Source: Methylocaldum sp035627495
Lineage (GTDB): Bacteria; Pseudomonadota; Gammaproteobacteria; Methylococcales; Methylococcaceae
Assembly (NCBI RefSeq): GCF_035627495.1
Contig: NZ_DASPLO010000158.1
Location: 70,830 to 134,829, forward strand
Length of the DNA: 64,000 bases
Direction: 5' to 3'
Part shown: one piece after another, positions 34,375 through 42,817 of the stretch
Layout of the letters: every line of letters begins with the position of its first letter
Position numbering within the stretch: position 1 is the first letter of the stretch
The notes under the pieces: generated by a model
Told to the model about the DNA's origin: nothing
The model's input: the letters and a program-made list of their open reading frames with translations, nothing else
Database searches by the model: none
Made by a program: the position numbers and the translations under genes

Positions 34375-34899
34375 TTAATCGTGCGCCGCGAGCGGATGAT
34401 GCGCTATGTTCTCCTGCGCAATGACTTCGGCGGGCGTGGGAGAGCCTTCGACCGCGCGCTTGATCGCCAGTTTGGTCGCCTCGTAATTCCAATCCTGGAT
34501 CTTGTTGTCATCGTCGGCTTCCCAGTGGATGAAGACGCCGACACAGATGAAAATATTATCGGCTTCGTCCATGGGTATGACGCCCTCCCTGACACTGTCC
34601 ACCACGGCTTTGCCAACGGCGCGTTCCGCCGGCCCGAACATCTGGGTGGCCTGCTTCTCGTTCTTGATTTCGACCTTGTTGAATAACACCGTGGGGGGCT
34701 TGGCCATGAGATTCGGCGCGACCAGCGCCAGCAAAGCGTTGTCGCCCCGCTTTTGATTCGTCAAAGCGATGCAGAATGCGATTTCTGCGCCACTGCCTCG
34801 CGGTCCCATGATCAAATCGATATGCGCGACCTCCTTGCCTTCTCCCACCAGGGCTTCGCCTATCAGCACTCGATCAATCTTTTGCGCTTGTATTTGCAT
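34375..34899 (-). CDS. fae: formaldehyde-activating enzyme
   Basis: 174 residues, the standard Fae length. It contains GEALVGEGKEVAHIDLIMGP with the catalytic His26, LLALVAPNLMAKPPTVL, QMFGPAERAVGKAVVDSVREG and VFIHWEADDDNKI, all hallmarks of Fae. It condenses formaldehyde with tetrahydromethanopterin in the cytosol, the entry to C1 oxidation in methylotrophs. The start at 34899 has a strong AAGGAGG site; the longer open frame upstream is not coding. No other C1 gene is adjacent. The divergence from canonical Fae (for example FCIALTNQKRGDNA) suggests a paralogue, perhaps auxiliary. Confidence 0.95.
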   Translation of the reverse strand: MQIQAQKIDRVLIGEALVGEGKEVAHIDLIMGPRGSGAEIAFCIALTNQKRGDNALLALVAPNLMAKPPTVLFNKVEIKNEKQATQMFGPAERAVGKAVVDSVREGVIPMDEADNIFICVGVFIHWEADDDNKIQDWNYEATKLAIKRAVEGSPTPAEVIAQENIAHHPLAAHD

Positions 34900-35043
34900 G
34901 GTATTCCCTCCTTTGGATGCACTTATCGAGCGAGACCAAATATCAGATTCCGACTGCAAAATCGTACGGAAACTCTGCCTTCGGCATGTCAACCTTAGAG
35001 CATGCGTCAAGGGAAATCGTTGCAGGTCTTTGTTCAAATAGCT

Positions 35044-35075
35044 TGTAGGCTGGGAAGAGCAAAGCAATCCCGGCC
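35044..35075. repeat. REP, class D, degenerate
   Basis: GTAGGCTGGGAAGAGCAAAG followed by CAATCCCGGCC. It lies upstream of fae, 145 bases from its start. Confidence 0.7.
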
Positions 35076-35123
35076 AATGAGGCGTCATTCCCATTGATCC
35101 GCCGGGATATCCGGCGAGATCGC

Positions 35124-35155
35124 GTAGGATGGGTAGAGCGTAGCGAAACCCATCA
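35124..35155. repeat. REP, class C (GTAGGATGGGTAGAGC)
   Basis: GTAGGATGGGTAGAGCGTAG followed by CGAAACCCATCA. Same class as the two REPs flanking RAYT3. The preceding CCGGGATATCCGGCGAGATCG resembles the sequence before the REP at 37639. Confidence 0.8.
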
Positions 35156-35159
35156 TTTC

Positions 35160-35936
35160 CTAAGCTGCCAATTCCTCCCCCTGTTTAGGCTCATTTCCGG
35201 ATTGGAAAGGATTGCCCTTTACCGATTCCGGGGCGGCCGGGCCGAAGCTCAAACGGATCTCGCGCACTTCGGCCATTAGGTATTCCAGCAGTGCGTGGAT
35301 GAAGATCACTATGCCCGACATCTCCATGTACTCTTCGAGCGTCACTAACAATACATAACCGATATTCTCTTTGCCGTGCCAGTCGGCCTGAAGTCCGCCG
35401 AGCATTTCGACGCCGATCGCGCCGCCGACGAACACTGCCCCAGCGAGCAGAAAACGCCTTCGAATGGCCGGCGGCAGATCAAACAGGAATTTCGCGAACA
35501 CCAACCCCACCGCGGCCACAAATATCGCCCCAGGAATCACCCAGGTGTAGTACAGCAGTCCACCGGCATGCAGGAACTCGCGAAGCGGCGCAATGAGCAA
35601 CTCGTGGAACGTGGCTATTTCGTCGAGCGACAGGAAAAAGAACAATCCCGCCAGCCCCGCCCAGTGGAAGCGATAGCGGTCTATTTTTGCGAATTTGGCG
35701 GCGGCGATGATTCCCAACAGGATGCCGGCCAACCCTAGTGCGCACGCGGAATACCAGGTGGGTACGCTCGATTCGTGTTCGAGGTTGAAGATTGGCACCA
35801 AGCCTCTGAGTTGGCCATGCCCTAGAAAATACTTGACCGACTGTCCGGCCAGGTGCAGCGCGACCAGGCTAAGCACGATAGTCATAAGCCAGCGTCTCAC
35901 ACGGTCGGCCGAGGGAACCCAAATTCGCAACTTCAT
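35160..35936 (-). CDS. uncharacterised multi-pass membrane protein
   Basis: 258 residues with about seven hydrophobic segments. It has polar residues in or near membrane helices: SLDEIATFHELL near 104-115 and LEEYMEMSGIVIFIHALLEYL near 200-220. The Asp/Glu/His pattern could bind metal or heme. I do not recognise a named family. The C-terminal 30 residues are charged and cytosolic. It is on the same strand as fae but separated by about 260 bases with two REPs, so co-transcription is uncertain. Confidence 0.75.
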   Translation of the reverse strand: MKLRIWVPSADRVRRWLMTIVLSLVALHLAGQSVKYFLGHGQLRGLVPIFNLEHESSVPTWYSACALGLAGILLGIIAAAKFAKIDRYRFHWAGLAGLFFFLSLDEIATFHELLIAPLREFLHAGGLLYYTWVIPGAIFVAAVGLVFAKFLFDLPPAIRRRFLLAGAVFVGGAIGVEMLGGLQADWHGKENIGYVLLVTLEEYMEMSGIVIFIHALLEYLMAEVREIRLSFGPAAPESVKGNPFQSGNEPKQGEELAA

Positions 35937-36139
35937 TATGAGATAGCCTCCGTTGTTGAATGTCTGGAAACGGGCTGATAAGGGTAGGGCGTTACCGTGC
36001 GCGTTGCCGCGTTTTACGGAAAAAAGGATGTACTTTGCCGTGACACAGTGTCAAGCACGGTGGAAGGCTGGGTTGAGGAACGACACCCAGCTCTTTCAGG
36101 CGTGGATTAGTTGGATTTTCGCTACCGCTACAACCCGGT

Positions 36140-37474
36140 CTACGGTCCTAAGCCGCCTGTAACGATGCCGTACGGCCCCGGTACCACGGGTACCACGGGT
36201 ACCACGGGTTCTTCACAGCTTGCCAGGAATATTTCATCGAAGTTGTCGGTGTTGCCCCCGGTCAGGTCCGATCTCGACACAAAGGCAATGCGTCTCCCGT
36301 CGGAACTGATCGACGGACTGATACTGCTGCCCGCGGGGGCATTGGTGACCTGCGTAAAGGTGCCGGTGGCGGCATCGAACAAGACGATTTCGAGGCTGCT
36401 GTCGGGATTGGTCCCGGTTAGATCCCGGCCGGACACAAAGGCGATGCGGGTGCCGTCGGCGTTGATCGAGGCAGAGTAGTTCTCGAGGAGGGGATCGCCC
36501 CCGGTGGAATTGGTGATCTGCGCGAGTGCGCCGGTCGTTGCGTCAAACAGGAAGATCTCATCGTTGCCGTCAGCGTTGCCTCCCGTCAAGTCTTGGTTGG
36601 AGTGAAAGGCAATGCGGGTACCATCGGCATTGATGGATGGAGCGAAGTTGCCGATGCCGGGCCCGCTTGCGATGGAGTTGGTAAGCTGCGTTGTGGTGTT
36701 GGTCGCTGTGTCGAACAGGAATATCTCCCGGTTGAAGTCAGGATTCCCGCCGGTCAGGTCCTCATCGGAGTCGAAGGCGATGCGGGCACCGTTCGCGCTG
36801 ATCGACGCATTGAAGCTGCCGATCCTGGCGGGGGAGTTGGTGATCTGAGCGATGCTGTTGGTCGCCGTGTCGACCAGGTCTATTTCAGAGTTGCCGTTAG
36901 GGTTCTGACCGGTCGGATTTGCGTTGGATTCGAAAGCGATACGGGTGCCTTCGGCGTTTATGGATGGCAGGAAGGCCTGGCCGATTCCGGCGTTTTCGGT
37001 GAGCTGCCTGAAGGCAACCGCCGTAGCGTCGAACAGGAAGATCTCTCTGTTCAGCTCGGGATTCTGCCCGGTCAGATCGGCGCTGGACTCGAAGGCGATG
37101 AGGGTGCCGTTGGCGTTGACGGAAGGAGCATGGTTGGTGGGCGCTGCTCCGCTCGTCGTATTGGTGACCTGGGTGATGGTGTTTGTGTTGGCGTCGAACA
37201 GGAAGAGCTCGAAATTGCGGTCGGCGTTGCCGCCCGTCAGGTCCGCATCGAGATGAAACGCGATGCGAGTGCCATCGGCGCTGATGGACGCATTGTTTTG
37301 TTGGATGATGGCTCCGAATGTGTTCCCGTCGGTGATCTGTGTAATGCCACAGGTCAATTGGGCGAGGGCAGTCTGCGACCATATCCCGATCAAAGGCAGG
37401 GCAACCGACAACCCTGCGCGGAGATGCCTCTTCGCTCTGCTTGTTCCCTGCTTGTTATTCCTTAACGTCTTCAT
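36140..37474 (-). CDS. secreted TolB-like (PD40) beta-propeller protein
   Basis: 444 residues. The N-terminal signal peptide ends ...SQTALA before QLTCG. Seven repeats of about 55-58 residues follow. Each has a SINADGTRIAFxSxxDLTGxN core, an NxEIFLFDxxT segment and TQxTN, the PD40/WD40-like pattern of TolB propellers. Seven repeats make one closed propeller. The C-terminus has a Val-Pro repeat (VVPVVPVVP). The ribosome site GGAAGGAGGG before the start is strong. Probably periplasmic or surface binding; ligand unknown. The repeats are well conserved at DNA level too. Confidence 0.88.
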   Translation of the reverse strand: MKTLRNNKQGTSRAKRHLRAGLSVALPLIGIWSQTALAQLTCGITQITDGNTFGAIIQQNNASISADGTRIAFHLDADLTGGNADRNFELFLFDANTNTITQVTNTTSGAAPTNHAPSVNANGTLIAFESSADLTGQNPELNREIFLFDATAVAFRQLTENAGIGQAFLPSINAEGTRIAFESNANPTGQNPNGNSEIDLVDTATNSIAQITNSPARIGSFNASISANGARIAFDSDEDLTGGNPDFNREIFLFDTATNTTTQLTNSIASGPGIGNFAPSINADGTRIAFHSNQDLTGGNADGNDEIFLFDATTGALAQITNSTGGDPLLENYSASINADGTRIAFVSGRDLTGTNPDSSLEIVLFDAATGTFTQVTNAPAGSSISPSISSDGRRIAFVSRSDLTGGNTDNFDEIFLASCEEPVVPVVPVVPGPYGIVTGGLGP

Positions 37475-37638
37475 GATTCCCTCCTTCCTTTATCAGGACG
37501 AATCTTTTTAATTCGAGAACTATTTATTTACGGTAGTTCCTCATTTTTGTGACAAGTTTTGGTTGGGGGTAAGCAAAAGGCGGCTGTCACTCTCATTGAC
37601 ACGCCGGGACATCCGGCGGGATCGTGTAGCGAGATCGT

Positions 37639-37670
37639 GTAGGATGGGTAGAGCGAAGCGAAACCCATCA
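37639..37670. repeat. REP, class C (left flank of RAYT3)
   Basis: GTAGGATGGGTAGAGCGAAG followed by CGAAACCCATCA. It lies 51 bp upstream of the RAYT3 start and is inverted with respect to the copy at 38258-38289. Confidence 0.85.
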
Positions 37671-37721
37671 TGCCAGAGCCGTGATACACCATGGACGATT
37701 CTAAATGACACCAGGTAGACC

Positions 37722-38246
37722 ATGACCGACTATCGCCGTTTCCGTGTCGAGGGAGGTACATATTTCTTTACGGTTAACCTGGCAGAGCGGCATCGCAAGC
37801 TGTTGACGGAACATATCGGTGCCTTGCGCGAAGCTTTTCGTGTGGTCAAAGGAGCGCATCCGTTCACGATCGACGCGGTAGTGATTTTGCCGGACCACCT
37901 CCATACGATTTGGACCCTGCCAACGGGCGAACAGGATTTCAGCCTACGCTGGCGGCAAATTAAATCAGCCTTTTCCAGAGAGATTGAAAAGGGAGAACGC
38001 ATTTCCAAAAGTCGTTCCCGTAAGGGTGAGCGCGGAGTATGGCAACGCCGATTTTGGGAACACGTCATCCGCGACGAAGAAGATTTCGCGCGGCACGTCG
38101 ATTACATTCACCATAATCCGGTAAAACACGGATATGTAAAGGCAGTTTCAAACTGGCCTTATTCCTCATTTCATCGGTATGTCGGATTGGGCATTTACTC
38201 GAAGGACTGGGCGGGTCCGGAAATGGATGATTTGGATTTGGAATAG
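37722..38246 (+). CDS. REP-associated tyrosine transposase RAYT3
   Basis: 174 residues, Y1 HUH transposase. His59-Leu-His61 lie in LPDHLHTIW, and the nucleophile is Tyr128 in YIHHNPVKHG. It is closer to RAYT1 than to RAYT2: both have KRERGVWQRRFWEH-like and SSFHRYV/FV stretches. Class C REPs with the GATGGGT stem lie on both sides (37639-37670 and 38258-38289) in inverted orientation. The gene is full length with intact catalytic residues. Confidence 0.93.
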   Translation: MTDYRRFRVEGGTYFFTVNLAERHRKLLTEHIGALREAFRVVKGAHPFTIDAVVILPDHLHTIWTLPTGEQDFSLRWRQIKSAFSREIEKGERISKSRSRKGERGVWQRRFWEHVIRDEEDFARHVDYIHHNPVKHGYVKAVSNWPYSSFHRYVGLGIYSKDWAGPEMDDLDLE

Positions 38247-38257
38247 GCTTTTCGGAT

Positions 38258-38289
38258 TGATGGGTTTCGCTACGCTCTACCCATCCTAC
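38258..38289. repeat. REP, class C (right flank of RAYT3)
   Basis: TGATGGGTTTCGCTACGC ... TCTACCCATCCTAC, the reverse complement of the left copy. It starts 11 bp past the RAYT3 stop and abuts a class D REP. Confidence 0.85.
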
Positions 38290-38324
38290 GTAGGCTGGGA
38301 TTCGTTTCACTCATCCCAGCCTAC
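38290..38324. repeat. REP, class D, near-perfect palindrome
   Basis: GTAGGCTGGGATTCGTTTCA ... TCATCCCAGCCTAC, directly joined to the class C REP. It contains the stop codon of the minus-strand gene at 38311-38799. Confidence 0.8.
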
Positions 38325-38799
38325 GGGGCTTGTCAGCGCCTGGTGTCCGCTCGATGGACGGGTTAGTAGGGCTCTCCGGTGGTACGCCAGATGCCCACAA
38401 ACGTATTCTAAAAGTCGCTTCATTGTCCTTTGGCACGACCTCAAGGTCTTTCCGAATTTCATAGAAGAGACGAGACATCAGTTTGTCGTGCCGCTCGTTG
38501 CTCCGCTCGGTGTTGCTTATTTTGATTTCCTGTTGGAACTCTTGCAGGGCTTGGAGAACCGCCTGGGGAGCTACAAGATTGAGCTTGTTGCATGCTCTAG
38601 AGAAAGCGCGCTGACCGTCGGCTGTCCATTCGCCCGAGATGATACTGCTGAGACTGGCTACAAAGTCCTTGTAATGATCAAGCTTCTCTTTGCGCAGCTC
38701 GGCGTCACGCTCACGTTTCTTAGTGAACCAGTAACTTGCTCCGGCTAAGACGACTGCACCGGAGGCTGCGATAACCGCTGTAACGATCTCGGCTGCCAT
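38311..38799 (-). CDS. small membrane-anchored protein, unknown
   Basis: 162 residues. One N-terminal transmembrane helix (IVTAVIAASGAVVLAGASYW) is followed by a charged coiled-coil-like cytosolic part (KKRERDAELRKEKLDHYKDF). This pattern is common in small hypothetical proteins of accessory regions. The last residues (ADKPRRLG) and stop codon are encoded by a class D REP, so the C-terminus is probably not original. The start has GGAG upstream. The gene is less GC-rich than the surroundings. Confidence 0.7.
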   Translation of the reverse strand: MAAEIVTAVIAASGAVVLAGASYWFTKKRERDAELRKEKLDHYKDFVASLSSIISGEWTADGQRAFSRACNKLNLVAPQAVLQALQEFQQEIKISNTERSNERHDKLMSRLFYEIRKDLEVVPKDNEATFRIRLWASGVPPESPTNPSIERTPGADKPRRLG

Positions 38800-38933
38800 G
38801 CGGGGACTCCAAAAGTAGACGTCTTAATTTTATGTTAAAAACGGCATATGAATTACCTAGTTTGCCGTTTCTGCTTCTAGGAAGCTGGGGCCATATCGAT
38901 ATTAGATGTCGATAAATTTGATTGTCTAGCACT

Positions 38934-38964
38934 GTAGGCTGGGAAGAGCGAAGCGAATCCCAGC
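38934..38964. repeat. REP, class D
   Basis: GTAGGCTGGGAAGAGCGAAG followed by CGAATCCCAGC, identical to the copy at 13598-13628. It lies 8 bases past the stop of the large secreted protein. Confidence 0.85.
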
Positions 38965-38971
38965 AAACAGC

Positions 38972-41900
38972 CTACCGACCACGTGTCAGCCGTTCATAAT
39001 CCGCCTTGCTCAGAATATACAAGGGACTCGGCGATACCCTGACAGTCGCCTTGCCATCCTTATCGACCGCAAGAGCCTCTGCGTGTCCCACCACGTCCAC
39101 CATAACCCAAGCCTTGGCCGGATCGAGTTTTAGCGGCCAATCGCCGGACTGCTCGTCCGTCCGCCAGATCATGAAGGTTTCGCCGAAATAGGCGGCCTGA
39201 ACGTTGGCGTCCCGGGTGTCCACGGCCTTGTAGGGCAGGCCGTCGATCAGGGCGCCGGCGGTGTATAGCGCCGCTTCGGCGGGCTTGTGGCCCATGGAGT
39301 AGTCCCAGAGCCGGCCGTAGCCCCAGTCGTATTCGTGTCCGAGGCAGAATGCCAAGCCTAGATAGTCGCTTCGGCTGTTGGCCCAGGCGATCATTTTGGC
39401 GGCTTGCTCCGCTTGCCAGCGGCGGCCGGTGAAGCCGTGGGCGGTCTTGGCGCCGGCTTCGCCCAGCCAGAAGGGAAGGTTATTGTTTCGGCTGAGGCTT
39501 TCGTAAGCCGCCAGGACGCCGCGTTCGTCTTCGGTGGAGCTGTTGCCGATGGGGCCTCCGAAACGGGGCGGGCGTTGCGGATAGGCGTGGACGTCCCAGG
39601 CGTCCTGGTACTTGTCGAGGCCGAGCTTGAGCACTTCGGCGAACCATTTTCCCGAACTCAGTCCGCCGGAATAACTTCCGTTGTCGGCGGTATCGCCGGG
39701 ACGCACCAGGCTGCCTCCAACATAGTGACCGTCCTTCCGTGCCTGGTGCACTGCTTCGTACTCCCAACGGGCTCGCTCGACCCAGTGGGCGGGATCGCGC
39801 AGCTTTTGCCATTCCCCTTCGCGGCGGATGTCGATTTCGTTGGTGGCCTTGAAGAAGCGGGTATAGGCCGAGGCCTTTTCGATGAAGGCTCGCCCGTCTT
39901 CGGGCTTGTCGTTGAGCCAATGGCTGTCGCCGGATGTGTCTCCGAAGAAGACGAGTCCGCGTGATTTGGCGCGTTCCCACTTGGCCTGATGTTCCGGCGG
40001 GAATCCGGGATAGGAGCCGTAGCTCTTGTAGATGCCCATGCGCTCCAGCCAGGCGAAATAGCCGCCTTCCTGCCGGAAGCCTTTATCGCCGTCGAAAAAG
40101 GCGTAATAGTCGTTGTTCCAAAGCTTTTTCTTGTCCAGCCGTTCCTTCTGGGCGGCGTTTCCGCGCACCACGGTGAAGCCGTCGGCGGGATAGGCCATGA
40201 TGAGCTTGCCGTCGGGCGTGTGCAGTGAAGGGTAGACAGCGTAATAGCCCGCTTCCGGCGTTTTTCCGAAATCGACCTTGGCTTCGCCGGGGAAGAGACC
40301 ATCGACCTCCTTCGCGGCGACTTCGTTGCCCCGATAATCCGTCACGCGCAGGCGCAGCCTGGCGCGGAAACGGGGCAGGGGAGCGGACAGCTCGGTTTCT
40401 TCCAGAATCGGATGCCAGCGGATGTCGGCGCGCAGCTTGAGCGGGTCGCCCGGACGAGTCAGGTTGGCCGGCGCGTCGACATAGACGAGCGTCCTGAGCT
40501 TCGCGGCCACGGCGTTGAGCGCCAGGTCGGCACCGGGATCGGCGAGTTGCGTCTTGATCGGATCGATCGGACGACCGTTCGTGTCGGTAAAGCGCGCGGC
40601 AAAGAAAAAGCTTTGATCTTTGTCGTGTTGCATGGCCAGCTTGACCAGCAGGCTGTGCCAGCCGGGCGCAAGCGCCAAAGCCGCGGCCTTTGGCGGTTCG
40701 GCGCGTTCCGGCAGGGCGGTGACCGCAAGACCTTCGGTGGTGAGGCCCTGGAGCGCGGTCTTGGCCGGTTCGCCCGGAGTGGGAAAGTCGGCCGGCGGAT
40801 TCTGATCGTCGGCGAAGGCGAGGGGTTGCCCGTCCAGCCATCCGGCGGTTCTGATCCCGGACTGGCGCAATTTCAGCAGCGCCTGGGTAGGCTGATCTAT
40901 GTGAAGATAGAGTTGGGCGTAGCCGGTTCCGCGCGACCAGCCGTAGGAGTGATCGGTAGCGGGTTCGATGACCGTAACGCCGTTGGATGCGGTCGGGGCT
41001 TTTTGCCAGGTTTTGATTTTGCCCCCCATCATCGCCGTGCTGAGGTAAGGCTGATCGGGATTCGCGCGCAGTATGGTTTCGGTGTCCAGGCCGTAAATCG
41101 AAACACCCGCCAAGCCGTCCTGCAATCCGCCGACCAGCCAGGCTTCCGGGACGCCGTTACGGAGCGGGGTAGCCGCCTCGGGCTTCACGGCCGGAATCGT
41201 GAGCATTGTGCCCGCATGTTCCGGATCGGCGAGAAATTTCGCCACGGCTGCTTCGTTTTTGGGCGCGGCCAAGGCGCCGAGCACGGAGTAATGGTTGTCG
41301 GTCACGAGCGCGGCGGGCAGCGCGGGGAGATTCAAACGCCGAGCCATGTCCTCGGCTTCGGGGCCGATCGAATAGTTCACCCGGAGCTTTTGAACCCGCT
41401 GGCGGGCGGCATCGGCAGCTAATCCGCGAAACAGCGTCTCGCCTTTATCGCCTTTACCGTCGAGCACGTAGAGTTGTCCGCTCGGGTTGGAGACTGTTTT
41501 GGTCTGCGCCAGAAAGCGGTTTCGAGCCTGAGCCGCCGATGCGCTCATCCAATCGCCGAGCGGCGTTTCCAGCTTGAGGAGAAAGGCATCGAAGACCTTC
41601 GCGCTGTCGGCTTTGCCCGCGTTTTCGATTTGCAGCAGCTTGTCGCCCGGCAAAATCGCCACGGTGGCGGCGCCTTTCACCCATTGGTATTCCCAGGGCG
41701 AAGTGTTGGTCACAACGAAGTCGCCCCGTGCGGCCAGTCCGTTAGGATCGGCGCCGGCTTTGACCGTGAACGTCTGGGCGACCTGCGAGACTTCTCCACC
41801 GCTCTTGTACCGCGCGAAAAAGCGGTACAGGCCTGGCGGAACGGCGGGGTCGAGGTCGAACCGAAAGCTCGCGCCCCAAGCGCCGAAGCCTGGGTGGAAA

Positions 41901-42661
41901 ACCTGGACCTCGTCCTTTTCGGTCAAGATCGAATCCGCTCCCTCCTGCCCCGCAGTAGTTCCGGCATGGACCCGGACCGAAGGATTTTTCTCGGCGGAGG
42001 TCCAAAGCGGCGTCTTGCCCAATTCGAGAAGCACGACGGGTAGTTCCTTCGTGCCTTGTTCCGGAAGCGCCGTCGCCGGTTGTGGGCTCCCAAGCATAAA
42101 GGCGTCGAAAATCTTGCCGTCGTGGCCGGCCCCGCTGTCGCGAACCTCGACCACGACATCGTCAGCCTTGAGCGTCAGCGGGGTTTCCGCGCCGACCCAG
42201 GCGTATTCCCAACCCTTGGGTTTCAGCTTTACGACGGCGCGTTGTTCGAGTTTCGAGGCATCGGGTCCCGCCCAAATCTCGAAGGTCTGCACGCAAACAT
42301 CGGGTTCGCCGCCTTGCCGCCAGCGTGCCCAAAAGGTGTATGGATTTGCATTCGGCCGGGGCTCCAGCTTGAATCGGAAAGCGACATTCCATGTGCCGAA
42401 TCCGGGATGCAGCGAGCTGATTTCATCCGGGCCAGTCTGAATCGAGGCGTCTCCCTTGTGCGCGCTGATATCTCCCTTATAAACCCGCATTGCCGCGTCC
42501 TGGGTTGCGGCCGACGGCGGCTGGCTGCCGAGTTCGAGCAGAAGAAGGGGATTTTCGGCGCTGCCTTGAACCGGCAATCCCGAGAGTTCGGCGCCGTTGG
42601 CGAAAGTCAGCCAGGTTGCCGCCAGGACCGTGAATCCGGTTTTCGAGAAATATGTTGTCAT
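38972..42661 (-). CDS. large secreted protein, candidate clan-A glycoside hydrolase
   Basis: 1229 residues. A signal peptide (cleavage near NGA-E) is followed by two homologous beta-sandwich-like modules (about 37-190 and 207-365). Each opens LLELG and carries HPGFGTW/HPGFGAW, as in carbohydrate-binding modules. The middle is long and beta-rich. From about 860 there is a TIM-barrel-like region in which TNEID (Glu942) and WLGEAGAK (Glu1068) are placed like the acid/base and nucleophile of clan GH-A enzymes, 126 residues apart. A role in cutting polysaccharide is inferred. Start ATG 42661 has GAGGTG upstream. No close named family was recognised. Confidence 0.7.
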   Translation of the reverse strand: MTTYFSKTGFTVLAATWLTFANGAELSGLPVQGSAENPLLLLELGSQPPSAATQDAAMRVYKGDISAHKGDASIQTGPDEISSLHPGFGTWNVAFRFKLEPRPNANPYTFWARWRQGGEPDVCVQTFEIWAGPDASKLEQRAVVKLKPKGWEYAWVGAETPLTLKADDVVVEVRDSGAGHDGKIFDAFMLGSPQPATALPEQGTKELPVVLLELGKTPLWTSAEKNPSVRVHAGTTAGQEGADSILTEKDEVQVFHPGFGAWGASFRFDLDPAVPPGLYRFFARYKSGGEVSQVAQTFTVKAGADPNGLAARGDFVVTNTSPWEYQWVKGAATVAILPGDKLLQIENAGKADSAKVFDAFLLKLETPLGDWMSASAAQARNRFLAQTKTVSNPSGQLYVLDGKGDKGETLFRGLAADAARQRVQKLRVNYSIGPEAEDMARRLNLPALPAALVTDNHYSVLGALAAPKNEAAVAKFLADPEHAGTMLTIPAVKPEAATPLRNGVPEAWLVGGLQDGLAGVSIYGLDTETILRANPDQPYLSTAMMGGKIKTWQKAPTASNGVTVIEPATDHSYGWSRGTGYAQLYLHIDQPTQALLKLRQSGIRTAGWLDGQPLAFADDQNPPADFPTPGEPAKTALQGLTTEGLAVTALPERAEPPKAAALALAPGWHSLLVKLAMQHDKDQSFFFAARFTDTNGRPIDPIKTQLADPGADLALNAVAAKLRTLVYVDAPANLTRPGDPLKLRADIRWHPILEETELSAPLPRFRARLRLRVTDYRGNEVAAKEVDGLFPGEAKVDFGKTPEAGYYAVYPSLHTPDGKLIMAYPADGFTVVRGNAAQKERLDKKKLWNNDYYAFFDGDKGFRQEGGYFAWLERMGIYKSYGSYPGFPPEHQAKWERAKSRGLVFFGDTSGDSHWLNDKPEDGRAFIEKASAYTRFFKATNEIDIRREGEWQKLRDPAHWVERARWEYEAVHQARKDGHYVGGSLVRPGDTADNGSYSGGLSSGKWFAEVLKLGLDKYQDAWDVHAYPQRPPRFGGPIGNSSTEDERGVLAAYESLSRNNNLPFWLGEAGAKTAHGFTGRRWQAEQAAKMIAWANSRSDYLGLAFCLGHEYDWGYGRLWDYSMGHKPAEAALYTAGALIDGLPYKAVDTRDANVQAAYFGETFMIWRTDEQSGDWPLKLDPAKAWVMVDVVGHAEALAVDKDGKATVRVSPSPLYILSKADYERLTRGR

Positions 42662-42817
42662 CTAATTCACCTCGCGGAATGCGCTGCCGTGCCGGAAATC
42701 GTTCAAAAAGCGATCACGTCATTCAACACGACCGGACGATAAATCCCTATCATAGGGGGTGGTCACAAGAGTGTTACGGCATCGTTGAGTTCGCTTTATG
42801 AATCCGACGATGCGGCA

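Noticed and set aside
36170..36215. GGTACCACGGGTACCACGGG short tandem repeat, considered as a small repeat array
   Set aside because: It is the Val-Pro coding repeat at the C-terminus of the propeller gene, not a separate element.
38311..38360. Possible attC remnant at the 3' end of the small membrane gene (CCGTCCATCGAGCGGAC region)
   Set aside because: The left core does not fit RYYYAAC and no GTTRRRY partner is present before the REP.
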